From an uncultured Halieaceae bacterium (GTDB taxonomy: Bacteria > Pseudomonadota > Gammaproteobacteria > Pseudomonadales > Halieaceae): a DNA stretch of 7,778 bases. Every line of letters starts with the position of its first letter. Position 1 is the first letter of the stretch. Of this stretch, positions 1 through 6,368 are shown piece after piece. Both the position numbers and the translations under genes were made by a program. The DNA lies in contig CAJXZI010000085.1 in the NCBI GenBank assembly GCA_913063005.1, positions 1 to 7,778 on the forward strand, given 5' to 3'. The notes under the pieces are model-generated. The model did not search any database and was not told where the DNA came from. It saw only the letters and a list, made by a program, of their open reading frames with translations.

Positions 1-299
1 CGAATAATCCCTGGATCGCTGGCTTTTCGCTCGAGCATGTCCTCGGGCATCATCAACAAGCGCTCGATGTCGAAGTTCCAGAAGACTTCTTCGAAGTTCG
101 GCCATTTGTTATTAACGATTCGCCATACGAAACCCGATTGAAAGACCTTGCGCGTGAACTCCGCGAGGTAGCGGTCTGAGCCCAGCGTCTTTAGATACTG
201 TTTGGTCGCACAAGAGGGCAGAAGTGCCTCAACTTCAGCCTCGCCGCCTTTGCGCTCGCAGGCGCGCTGATAGAGTTCGTCGTAGCTGGGTGTATTCAT
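1..299 (-). CDS. Tag-like DNA-3-methyladenine glycosylase I (partial, N-terminal 99 codons)
   Basis: Proteins of this family (COG2818) remove alkylated bases, chiefly 3-methyladenine, from DNA as the first step of cytoplasmic base-excision repair. The frame opens with ATG at 299-297 and stays open to the left edge, so the C-terminal half is missing. The diagnostic part is the helical segment VFQSGFVWRIV (residues 52-62), followed by KWPNFEEVFWNFD (65-77) and SDPGIIR (94-99), which lines up with the AGLSW...FDP...GIIR segment of E. coli Tag. Trp59 matches the base-stacking Trp46. The N-terminus (MNTPSYDELYQRACERKGG) lacks the CxW and YHDxEWG region of classical Tag, and the position of its substrate-contacting Glu38 is Lys51, so this is a divergent branch whose substrate is unproven. 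It lies 8 bases after the stop of the GNAT gene, with a weak GGGTAAG ribosome site, and is probably co-transcribed with it. Confidence 0.8.
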   Translation of the reverse strand, partial: MNTPSYDELYQRACERKGGEAEVEALLPSCATKQYLKTLGSDRYLAEFTRKVFQSGFVWRIVNNKWPNFEEVFWNFDIERLLMMPEDMLERKASDPGII

Positions 300-307
300 T
301 TGGTCGC

Positions 308-1183
308 TTACCCAAATTCGAAAGAGGTGAGACCAAAGACACGGTCTGTACGCAACTCCGGCTGTTTACCTAGAACCATTTTTGCGCATCGGAACACATC
401 AGTAAGATCAAACGAGGCCGCAATCTTCATCGCTGCGGTATTTATCTCGGGAATGTCGAGCTGAATCTGTTCACCGCTCACGGCTGACATGAGATGAGAT
501 ATGACTTCCTCGGCAGCGGCTGCAGAATAGGCCAAAACAGGACCAAACTTGTATCCTTCCTCGGCAGGCCGCAGTGCCCCAAAGGCCTGTAAACCCTCAT
601 CGCTTTTCAGGACTGCTGTTTTCACACCGGGTGCAGCCAGCCATGGCTTCAAAAACCGACTTCGGTCACCAGGAAAGCAAGTCATATCCAAGGACATCAG
701 CGCATCAAAATCAGCTTCATTCATGGGCTGGCAATGGATGCTTTTGGCGCCCGATGCAGTCCCTTGAAACCGAACGTCCTCGTACAAGTACTCAAAACCG
801 CCGCGGCCGTAGTAGGGCACCATGTGTAGCACACCATCCATCCCAATGGGCGCGCCCTCTTTGAGTCGTTCTTTGAGACGGTTTCTCCGGTGTTGCCAGA
901 GCAGGTTACCCAGCCCTTGCTGCCGCAAGTCTTCACGCATGATGAACAAACCCATAAATCCGCAGGACGATTCGTAACTAAAAATAGAGCCGCCCCCCAA
1001 GAGTTCACCCCCTCGCCTCAGCGCAATAAAGGCGTCCGGGTCATAGTGTCTTGCGATAGCCATATCGGAGATGCCGGGATTCCAACCTTCGGCTACGGCC
1101 CAGTCGCGCAGCGTATTTACCTCGCTGTCTGTCATTAGGTCGAGCTCGAGCCCGTCAGGCAGTGATGTGGTTGTCATTGTCAT
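308..1183 (-). CDS. Two-domain GNAT-family N-acetyltransferase
   Basis: This 291-residue protein is probably a cytoplasmic acetyl-CoA-dependent N-acyltransferase of unknown substrate. The N-terminal GNAT domain (about residues 10-135) has the acetyl-CoA pyrophosphate loop RQQGLG at 87-92, preceded by the strand GFMGLFIM. The second half (about 145-285) resembles the C-terminal domain of YitH/HolE-type acetyltransferases: it has GYKFGPVLAYSAAAAEEVI (210-228), then LDIPEINTAAMKIAASFDL (242-260) and a terminal FRCAKMVLG. The length fits that two-domain architecture. Two ATG codons lie two codons apart at the start (1183 and 1177); the first has a CAGGGA Shine-Dalgarno at about 6 bases. The gene sits 56 bases behind the S9 peptidase and 8 bases ahead of the glycosylase. 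Acetylation of a small molecule or antibiotic-like compound is possible, but nothing here identifies it. Confidence 0.88.
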   Translation of the reverse strand: MTMTTTSLPDGLELDLMTDSEVNTLRDWAVAEGWNPGISDMAIARHYDPDAFIALRRGGELLGGGSIFSYESSCGFMGLFIMREDLRQQGLGNLLWQHRRNRLKERLKEGAPIGMDGVLHMVPYYGRGGFEYLYEDVRFQGTASGAKSIHCQPMNEADFDALMSLDMTCFPGDRSRFLKPWLAAPGVKTAVLKSDEGLQAFGALRPAEEGYKFGPVLAYSAAAAEEVISHLMSAVSGEQIQLDIPEINTAAMKIAASFDLTDVFRCAKMVLGKQPELRTDRVFGLTSFEFG

Positions 1184-1215
1184 TGTTTTCCCTGTTTAAA
1201 TACCTTACCCAACTA

Positions 1216-1252
1216 GGCGCCCGAGGATTCATCGGCCTCTCACTTGGGCGCC
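1216..1252 (-). repeat. Inverted repeat at the end of the S9 peptidase gene
   Basis: GGCGCCCGAG (1216-1225) faces CTTGGGCGCC (1243-1252), which gives a 7-bp GC-only stem plus two further pairs beyond one mismatch on the minus strand, with a 17-base loop containing the S9 stop codon. No T-run follows on the minus strand (it reads TAGTTGGGTAAGG), so this is not a good intrinsic terminator. It may protect the 3' end or reduce read-through into the GNAT gene. The structure is visible; the role is a guess. Confidence 0.4.
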
Positions 1253-3345
1253 GCGCCAGCTTTGCTACCCTCATTTTTATAGCGCTCAAACCACGCGAGA
1301 ATATGATCCACCTTGCTGACCAATCGCGATGGTCGACTTGCTATGCCATGTGAGGCTCCGGGCATGCGGATCATCACACTTTCAACACCTTTTAGGCGCA
1401 GGGCCTGATAGAACTGCTCGGTCTCAGAGATAGGTGTTCGTCGATCGCTTTCGCCGGTCAGAAGCATCGTTGGGGTAGTGACGTTACCGACTAGAGAGAG
1501 CGGCGAACGCTTCCAATAGTGATCGAGGTGCTCCCAGGGTGGCCCAGGGAACTGGTGGTAGATCTGGCCGACCATGGAATCTGCTGTGAGTGTTTTGCTC
1601 ACCCAGTTGATCACTGGTTTGGCGGCAACGGCGGCATTGAAGCGATCGGTGAGGCCAACCGCGTAGGCTGCGGCGATACCGCCCGCGCTACCCCCTGCGA
1701 CAAAGAGGTTGTCGCTGTCGACGAAGCCTTTTTCGATCAACGCATCGATCCCGGACATGTGATCAGCAAAGTCTTCCTCGCTCGAGTATTTGTATTGCAG
1801 GAGCAACGCGAAATCCTCACCGTAGGAAAGGCTGCCGCGGTGGTTATCGTAGAAAACAACATAGCCCTCAGCCGCCATCATTTGGAGTTCAGCGGAAAAA
1901 TAGGGGCCATAGGCTGAATGTGGACCACCGTGAATCTCGAGAATCAACGGATACTTCTTGGATGGGTCAAAATCAGGTGGCGTGATGTACCAACCTTGTA
2001 TCTCCTGACCGTCAAAGGAAGAGTTATAAACAATCTCATGAACCTCTCCGAGTGCTCTGAACGCGAGAAGATCTTCGTTGAGTGAGGTTACGATGCGTGT
2101 TTTGCCTCCTTTTAACACCGCTAGATCAGCTGGCCGGTCTGCGCGACCCTGCGTGAAAGCAATCGTGTCATTCGCTGCGTGGAAACCACCGGAAAGATAG
2201 GGTCTACCCACTGTTGTTCCACCAAGGCCAGCAACTACCTCTGTGAGTTTCCCTTTCAGCGTTGCCTTGCCCACTTTTCGCTCACCGCGCTCATCGTAGG
2301 TATACAGAATCGACTTGCTATCCCGTGACCAGATGAGTCCACTCGCATCGCCGTCGAGATCGTTACTGATAATCCGCATGTTCGAACCATCGAGGTTCGC
2401 GACAGCGATTCGATCGGGGGTGAATGCCAGTGGGCGTCGCTCTTCATGGGTGAAGGCAAGCATGCGACCGTTGGGGGAGACGCGTGGGCTCCGCTCGGCG
2501 CCGGGCTCACTTGTTATCTGCGTCAGTGCATGCGTTGAAATATCTACAGCGAAAATATCGGCCTCATCACTGACCAGTTCCCAGTCGTCCTGACGATAAG
2601 CAGAAAAAAAGATGCGTTCACTATCTGGTGACCAAGAGAGCGACCCACCATGGTTAAAGTTGCCCGACGTTAACTGACGCGCCGAGCCGCCTTCTGAGGG
2701 CACAATAAAGATATGTCGATATGAGGGCGCAACAATTCCTCGGCCGTCGTACTGATAACGCGTGGTGTTGACCGTGACAGGTTTATCCGCCCACTTTGCG
2801 CCCTTGGGTTTGGGTCGTGGCTTCACGATCGATTCAGCCGGCGCTTTTACGTTCATCGTAAAGGCGAGCCATTTACCATCCGGCGACCAACTCAGGCTAG
2901 AGGGCGAAGCCTGTAGGTGCGTTACGACAGTAACGTCGCCATTGTCCATCCATCGAACGTGAATCTGCGAGGAACCGGTCGACGAGGACACGAACGCGAG
3001 TTGGCTTCCGTCGGGTGACCACCTTGGCGACCCAGCGTTGTCTGTTGTCGAGAGCAGCGGCCGATGGTTCCGCCCATCAACATCGACTCTCCAGAGCTGC
3101 GAGCGGGTCCGATCGGTCATTATGTCGTTGGAACGTCTCGCGTACACCACGCTGTTTCCATCGGGCGATACCTGTGGATCGGAAACCCATTCCAGATCAA
3201 AAACGTCCATGCCGTCGAACGCGGGCAGTGACTCAGCTTGGCCGAGCGCAAGTACGGGAAGAAATATCGCACTCACTAACAGCGCCTGTAGGGCAGGTTT
3301 TGTGGTCTTGCGAACAGTGTTTAGCGAGTGACTCAATGAGGACAT
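1240..3345 (-). CDS. Secreted S9-family serine peptidase (prolyl oligopeptidase/acylaminoacyl-peptidase type)
   Basis: This 701-residue enzyme probably cleaves peptides in the periplasm or outside the cell. Residues 1-37 form a signal peptide: basic R12, K13 and K16, a hydrophobic stretch at 18-35, and likely cleavage near ALGQA. Residues about 45-430 form a beta-propeller with repeated WSPDG-type blade motifs near 60, 109, 153, 238, 289 and 339. The C-terminal alpha/beta-hydrolase (about 440-690) has the HGGP oxyanion motif at 472, nucleophile Ser553 in GGSAGG, Asp634 in GESDRRTP and His666 in GASHGI, so the triad is complete. The length fits family S9. The start is set at ATG 3345 because AGGAAG (3350-3355) sits just upstream. 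An in-frame GTG at 3369 would add eight residues in front of the signal peptide without a better ribosome site. The preferred substrate, such as dipeptides from Pro or acylated N-termini, cannot be read from the sequence. Confidence 0.93.
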   Translation of the reverse strand: MSSLSHSLNTVRKTTKPALQALLVSAIFLPVLALGQAESLPAFDGMDVFDLEWVSDPQVSPDGNSVVYARRSNDIMTDRTRSQLWRVDVDGRNHRPLLSTTDNAGSPRWSPDGSQLAFVSSSTGSSQIHVRWMDNGDVTVVTHLQASPSSLSWSPDGKWLAFTMNVKAPAESIVKPRPKPKGAKWADKPVTVNTTRYQYDGRGIVAPSYRHIFIVPSEGGSARQLTSGNFNHGGSLSWSPDSERIFFSAYRQDDWELVSDEADIFAVDISTHALTQITSEPGAERSPRVSPNGRMLAFTHEERRPLAFTPDRIAVANLDGSNMRIISNDLDGDASGLIWSRDSKSILYTYDERGERKVGKATLKGKLTEVVAGLGGTTVGRPYLSGGFHAANDTIAFTQGRADRPADLAVLKGGKTRIVTSLNEDLLAFRALGEVHEIVYNSSFDGQEIQGWYITPPDFDPSKKYPLILEIHGGPHSAYGPYFSAELQMMAAEGYVVFYDNHRGSLSYGEDFALLLQYKYSSEEDFADHMSGIDALIEKGFVDSDNLFVAGGSAGGIAAAYAVGLTDRFNAAVAAKPVINWVSKTLTADSMVGQIYHQFPGPPWEHLDHYWKRSPLSLVGNVTTPTMLLTGESDRRTPISETEQFYQALRLKGVESVMIRMPGASHGIASRPSRLVSKVDHILAWFERYKNEGSKAGAAPK

Positions 3346-3365
3346 AAAACTTCCTTTTAAACGCG

Positions 3366-3392
3366 ACACAGTTTTGGAGGCCGCAACTGTGT
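3366..3392 (-). repeat. Perfect 8-bp inverted repeat in the leader of the S9 peptidase
   Basis: ACACAGTT (3366-3373) and AACTGTGT (3385-3392) are exact reverse complements separated by 11 bases. The dyad lies 21-47 bases upstream of the preferred ATG of the S9 gene. It could be an operator for a dimeric repressor or a hairpin in the mRNA leader. I see no clear -10/-35 pair fixing where it lies relative to the start of transcription. TTGAAA on the minus strand further upstream (about 3430) is only a weak -35 candidate. Confidence 0.45.
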
Positions 3393-3660
3393 TGATTCAA
3401 ATATCTTTATTGGTTCACGGAGAGTAGTGCTTTCAAACGCGATATTCATCCCCTGCTAAACCGTTGACGTCGTTTTGACCCAGAGGCGCTCGGGTTACTG
3501 ATAGGCCCCTGTGTCATTGGTGGCCTCATTTGTTAGATGCTGATCAGACAGACGCAGATAATTCAGATCTAGAAAACGCAGGCATGAGGGCAGTGAACGC
3601 CAGCACTACTGCTGCCAAGTCCTGTGGAAATCACCACAACAATGTCACTTCTGAGGCTAT
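3393..3660. other. Intergenic region between divergent S9 peptidase and thrS, no gene seen
   Basis: With the flanking leaders, the gene-free stretch runs from 3346 to 3790. I find no open frame with a ribosome site, no tRNA fold and no mobile-element end. Small features are AGGCC (3503-3507) facing GGCCT (3522-3526) across a 14-base loop, and a CAGA-rich patch around 3545-3575 with CAGAT repeated 9 bases apart. None is strong enough to name. The S9 promoter, on the minus strand, should lie in the left part of this segment. Confidence 0.6.
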
Positions 3661-3675
3661 GTCGCGCGCCACTTG

Positions 3676-3705
3676 CTTACGCTGATGCCTAAATCAACAT
3701 ATACT
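3676..3705 (+). promoter_or_regulatory. Candidate thrS promoter with GC-rich discriminator
   Basis: TATACT at 3700-3705 is a good -10 (5 of 6). The -35 is weak: CTTACG at 3676-3681 leaves an 18-bp spacer. The stretch just after the -10 is CCGCGTCGCG, a GC-rich discriminator of the kind linked to stringent (ppGpp/DksA) control of translation genes in proteobacteria. Transcription would start near 3712, giving a leader of about 80 bases. Two small hairpins can form in it (CACT/AGTG at 3721-3734, GTGG/CCAC at 3761-3772). Neither shows a threonine-anticodon-like CGU loop of the kind used in E. coli thrS autoregulation. Confidence 0.4.
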
Positions 3706-3790
3706 CCGCGTCGCGTAGAGCACTCCCAAAAGTGACAATATTAGCCAAGCAGCCTTTAGTGTGGGCCGCCACTGACCGAGGTAAAAAAAC

Positions 3791-5713
3791 ATGCCGCAAA
3801 TTACGCTTCCCGACGGTTCGTCTCGTCAATTTGATAACCCTGTTTCTGTTTTCGATGTTGCCGCTGATATCGGTCCCGGTCTCGCAAAGGCCGCCTTAGC
3901 CGGTAAGGTCAATGGCGAGATGGTCGATACGTCGTTTGTGATGGACGACGATGCAGAGCTTTCGATCATTACATCGAAGAGCGAAGAGGCTCTTGAGCTT
4001 ATCCGCCACGACGCGGCGCACGTAATGGCGCAAGCCGTGCAAGAGCTGTTTCCGGGAACGCAGGTGACGATTGGTCCCGCGATCGAAGACGGGTTTTATT
4101 ACGATTTTGCGCGTGAGACACCCTTCTCGGCGGATGATCTCTCTAAGATCGAAGATCGCATGACTGAGATTGTGGATCGCGACTTAGCGATCACCCGTGA
4201 AGTTTGGGACCGTGATGCGGCCAAGCAAACCTTTGGCGATATTGGCGAGAGCTACAAAGTAGAAATCATCGAGGACATTATTCCCGAGGGCGAAGAAGTC
4301 TCAGTTTATCGTCAGGGTGACTGGTTCGACGTCTGTCGAGGACCGCACTTGCCGAGTACAGGCAAGCTGCCAAAAGCCTTTAAGCTGATGAAGCTGGCTG
4401 GCGCTTATTGGCGCGGTGACTCTAATAACGAGACGTTGCAGCGCATTTACGGCACGGCGTGGCGCGATAAAAAAGAACTGAATAAACACCTGACTCAGCT
4501 CGAGGAAGCCGAGAAGCGAGATCACCGTAAAATCGGGCGTAAGCTGGATTTCTTCCATTTCAGCGACGATGCGCCGGGTTCTGTTTTCTGGCATCCGAAA
4601 GGTTGGACCTTATTCCGCCAGCTGCTCGATTACATGCGCCAGCGGCAGGATGAAGCGGGCTATGTTGAGGTGAACACGCCCGATGTGATGGATCGAAGCC
4701 TCTGGGAGACCTCCGGACACTGGTTCAATTACCGCGAGAATATGTTCTCCACGCAAACCGAAGACGAGCGTATTTTCGCGTTAAAGCCGATGAACTGCCC
4801 CGGCTCTGTGTCGATGTTTGCGCAGGGGCTAAAGAGTTATCGCGACCTGCCCTTGCGCATGGCGGAGTTCGGCAAGGTGCATCGTTATGAACCCTCCGGT
4901 GCATTGCACGGCTTGATGCGTGTGCGTCACTTTACGCAAGACGATGCCCACATCTACTGCACCGAGCAGCAGATGGAACAGGAATGTATCGATGTCGTAA
5001 AACTGGTACTCGATATCTATAAAGATTTCGGTTTTGACGATGTCATTATCAAGTTATCGACGCGACCTGAGAACCGCATCGGCAGCGATGAAGTATGGGA
5101 CAAGCTCGAAGGCGCGCTGAGTAACGCCCTCGACGTGATGGGCCTGGACTACATTCTGTTCCCGGGTGAGGGCGCCTTCTACGGTCCCAAGCTTGAGTTC
5201 GTTCTTCGCGATGCGATTGGTCGGGACTGGCAGTGCGGCACGCTGCAGGTCGATATGAACTTGCCAGAGCGCTTTGATATCAGCTACGTCGATGAGGACG
5301 GTAGTCGTGATAAGCGTCCAGTGATGTTGCACCGTGCACTCTTCGGATCGTTGGAGCGCTTTATCGGGATTCTGATTGAGCACTATGAGGGCAAGTTCCC
5401 CGTATGGCTGTCGCCTGTACAAGCGGTGCTTATGACGATTACCGATAAGCAGGATGACTATGTCAAGGACGTTGAAAAGCAGCTGAAGGCACGAGGTATT
5501 CGCGTGATGTCCGATCTGCGAAACGAGAAGATTGGCTTCAAGATCCGCGAGCACACGCTGCAAGCCACGCCTTATCTGCTAGTGGCTGGTCACCGTGAGA
5601 TGGAAAATGGAGAGATCGCTGTCAGGACCCAAAAGGGTGACGATCTTGGCACAATGTCCGTCGATGACTTTGCAAATTTCATCCAGCAAGAGGCCCGAAT
5701 ACGTCTGCAGTAA
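3791..5713 (+). CDS. thrS: Threonyl-tRNA synthetase (ThrRS), complete
   Basis: This class II synthetase charges tRNA-Thr with threonine in the cytoplasm and hydrolyses mischarged Ser-tRNA-Thr. All domains are present in 640 residues, the usual length. The TGS domain covers 1-62. The editing domain (about 63-225) has HDAAH (His73, His77) and CRGPH (Cys182, His186). The catalytic core (about 245-535) has zinc ligands Cys336 in MNCPGS, His387 in DDAHIYC and His514 in VMLHRALFG, and the class II motif 2 arginine in KVHRYEPSG (Arg365). The anticodon-binding domain spans about 540-638 and includes DLRNEKIGFKIREH. ATG 3791 has GAGGT (3778-3782) 8 bases upstream, and the protein starts like other ThrRS (MPQITLPDGS). 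Several stretches (LELIRHDAAH, TQVTIGPAIEDGFYYDFARE, AYWRGDSNN, HRYEPSGALHG) read like alphaproteobacterial ThrRS rather than the E. coli/Pseudomonas form. No infC follows. Confidence 0.98.
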   Translation: MPQITLPDGSSRQFDNPVSVFDVAADIGPGLAKAALAGKVNGEMVDTSFVMDDDAELSIITSKSEEALELIRHDAAHVMAQAVQELFPGTQVTIGPAIEDGFYYDFARETPFSADDLSKIEDRMTEIVDRDLAITREVWDRDAAKQTFGDIGESYKVEIIEDIIPEGEEVSVYRQGDWFDVCRGPHLPSTGKLPKAFKLMKLAGAYWRGDSNNETLQRIYGTAWRDKKELNKHLTQLEEAEKRDHRKIGRKLDFFHFSDDAPGSVFWHPKGWTLFRQLLDYMRQRQDEAGYVEVNTPDVMDRSLWETSGHWFNYRENMFSTQTEDERIFALKPMNCPGSVSMFAQGLKSYRDLPLRMAEFGKVHRYEPSGALHGLMRVRHFTQDDAHIYCTEQQMEQECIDVVKLVLDIYKDFGFDDVIIKLSTRPENRIGSDEVWDKLEGALSNALDVMGLDYILFPGEGAFYGPKLEFVLRDAIGRDWQCGTLQVDMNLPERFDISYVDEDGSRDKRPVMLHRALFGSLERFIGILIEHYEGKFPVWLSPVQAVLMTITDKQDDYVKDVEKQLKARGIRVMSDLRNEKIGFKIREHTLQATPYLLVAGHREMENGEIAVRTQKGDDLGTMSVDDFANFIQQEARIRLQ

Positions 5714-5735
5714 TAGGTGGGTTAGGTACCAAAAA

Positions 5736-5763
5736 TAGGGTGGCACATGCGTTACACACCCTA
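5736..5763 (-). terminator. Possible weak terminator hairpin downstream of thrS, better on the minus strand
   Basis: TAGGGTG (5736-5742) and CACCCTA (5757-5763) form a perfect 7-bp stem with a 14-base loop, 23 bases after the thrS stop codon. The run of five A (5731-5735) precedes the stem on the plus strand, so only a minus-strand transcript would have the hairpin followed by five U. Plus-strand reading has no T-run after the stem. It may still mark the end of thrS mRNA as a 3' stem-loop. No minus-strand gene to its right needs such a terminator. Confidence 0.35.
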
Positions 5764-5778
5764 GGGTCTTCGCTCCAT

Positions 5779-5795
5779 ATGTGCTTTGAATGTGC
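5779..5795 (+). promoter_or_regulatory. Direct repeat ATGTGC-N5-ATGTGC, candidate activator or repressor site
   Basis: ATGTGC occurs at 5779-5784 and again at 5790-5795, 11 bp apart, so both copies lie on the same face of the helix. The second copy ends 8 bp before a perfect -10. No TTGACA-like -35 exists at the right distance, and the repeat covers the -35 area. This layout resembles promoters activated by OmpR/PhoB-type response regulators, which bind tandem half-sites with an 11-bp period. A reverse-oriented copy with an extra GG (GGCACAT) lies upstream at 5742-5748. Confidence 0.45.
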
Positions 5796-5803
5796 CCAAT
5801 GGC

Positions 5804-5809
5804 TATAAT
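5804..5809 (+). promoter_or_regulatory. Perfect -10 box (TATAAT) of the DUF2946-receptor unit
   Basis: TATAAT at 5804-5809 matches the sigma-70 consensus exactly. The sequence at 16-18 bp spacing upstream (TGTGCT/GTGCTT/TGCTTT) is a poor -35, so activator dependence is plausible. Transcription would begin near 5816, about 40 bases before the TTG start of the next gene. In that leader CTCC (5827-5830) can pair with the Shine-Dalgarno GGAG (5846-5849), a short stem that might limit translation. Confidence 0.5.
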
Positions 5810-5856
5810 TAGGTATAAACGCTGTTCTCCTTTACGGGGAAGACCGGAGCTCTGAG

Positions 5857-6360
5857 TTGGGTGTGAGAGGAAAACAAGCTTGGTGGGGTAGGTGGCTAAC
5901 TTTCGCTGGCCTCATCAGTTTCACTTTCAGCTCTGCGATTTTGCCTCAGGGCTTCATGCACGCGTCACTGGGATCGGGAGCGCCTTTCGCACTCTGTCCT
6001 AGCGACACCGCCAGTAACACTTGGTTGCAACTTATTGCTCCGAAAGAGAAGAGCCAATCGCTCATGCCGGTAATGGCACATGACCGTCATGTGCCCGATT
6101 CAGAAGGGCATCACACGTCACATACCGGTAGTGCACCCGACTCCAATGCTCTCTCTTGCGAAATTTCGAGCACATTTAAGCACTTCATATTAGCGTTAAG
6201 CGTCGTTTCGACGCTTCCAACGCGAATTCCGAGGATCGAAGGCGTTGACCTGCAAACGATCCTGACAAGTGCTCGCTGGATCGGTCCGCTCGCGCGCTCT
6301 CCACCACTCACCCACTTGTCCAGGCTTCAAACCTCTCAGAGGTTTCCCCTAATAGGCTAA
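5857..6360 (+). CDS. Small DUF2946-like His-rich exported or membrane protein
   Basis: This 167-residue protein has no established function. A hydrophobic segment at about 13-30 (LTFAGLISFTFSSAILPQG) acts as a signal anchor or signal peptide. LCPSD with Cys47 follows, then a Met/His-rich part (Met70, Met73, His75, His78, His85, His86, His89), Cys101, a second hydrophobic segment at about 109-120, and a late ARSPP at 146-150. An early Cys, central His residues and a terminal ARxPP are what I recall of DUF2946 proteins, which often sit beside copper-type TonB receptors, so the match is by pattern only. The start is TTG 5857 with GGAG (5846-5849) 7 bases upstream; GTG 5863 is the alternative, and no ATG is available after the in-frame stop at 5806. 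The stop lies 50 bases before the receptor ATG. A role in handling a soft metal such as copper at the periplasmic side is inferred. Confidence 0.68.
   Translation: MGVRGKQAWWGRWLTFAGLISFTFSSAILPQGFMHASLGSGAPFALCPSDTASNTWLQLIAPKEKSQSLMPVMAHDRHVPDSEGHHTSHTGSAPDSNALSCEISSTFKHFILALSVVSTLPTRIPRIEGVDLQTILTSARWIGPLARSPPLTHLSRLQTSQRFPLIG
6075..6095. repeat. 21-bp perfect palindrome inside the DUF2946-like gene
   Basis: GGCACATGA (6075-6083) and TCATGTGCC (6087-6095) are exact reverse complements around a 3-base centre, CCG. It encodes the AHDRHV part of the His-rich stretch, so it may be a by-product of repeated His codons. Its core ATGTGC is the same hexamer as the tandem repeat in the upstream promoter, which makes an internal regulator-binding site possible. 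As RNA it would fold into a tight 9-bp hairpin. Confidence 0.5.
6329..6345 (+). repeat. 17-bp palindrome/hairpin at the end of the DUF2946-like gene
   Basis: AAACCTCT (6329-6336) and AGAGGTTT (6338-6345) are perfect inverted arms around one base; as RNA this is a 7-bp stem with a UCA loop. It lies within the last ten codons. A run of five T comes at 6362-6366, too far from the stem for a standard terminator. It may be a processing site, an RNA-stability element or an operator. Confidence 0.45.
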
Positions 6361-6368
6361 GTTTTTCA

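Noticed and set aside
890..1138. Open frames opposite and inside the GNAT gene
   Set aside because: The GNAT protein has family motifs over its whole length; these frames have none.
1519..1917. 132-codon open frame on the plus strand inside the S9 peptidase gene
   Set aside because: It overlaps the catalytic domain of a clearly real gene on the other strand and looks like a codon-bias shadow.
3346..3369. GTG start at 3369 for the S9 peptidase (709 residues)
   Set aside because: ATG 3345 has a well-placed AGGAAG, and the eight extra residues would only lengthen the n-region of the signal peptide.
3721..3772. E. coli-like thrS translational operator mimicking tRNA-Thr
   Set aside because: Only 4-bp stems form and neither loop carries a CGU anticodon-like triplet.
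5054..5563. 169-codon open frame on the minus strand inside thrS
   Set aside because: It lies entirely opposite a highly conserved synthetase coding region, resembles no family I know and has no supporting context.
5714..5856. infC with a non-ATG start after thrS
   Set aside because: No IF3-like sequence is readable in the plus-strand frames here; the next plus-strand gene is the DUF2946-like protein.
6111..6311. 66-codon minus-strand frame inside the DUF2946-like gene
   Set aside because: The plus-strand frame has a signal-like segment, Cys/His pattern and operon position; the minus frame lacks a ribosome site and recognisable features.
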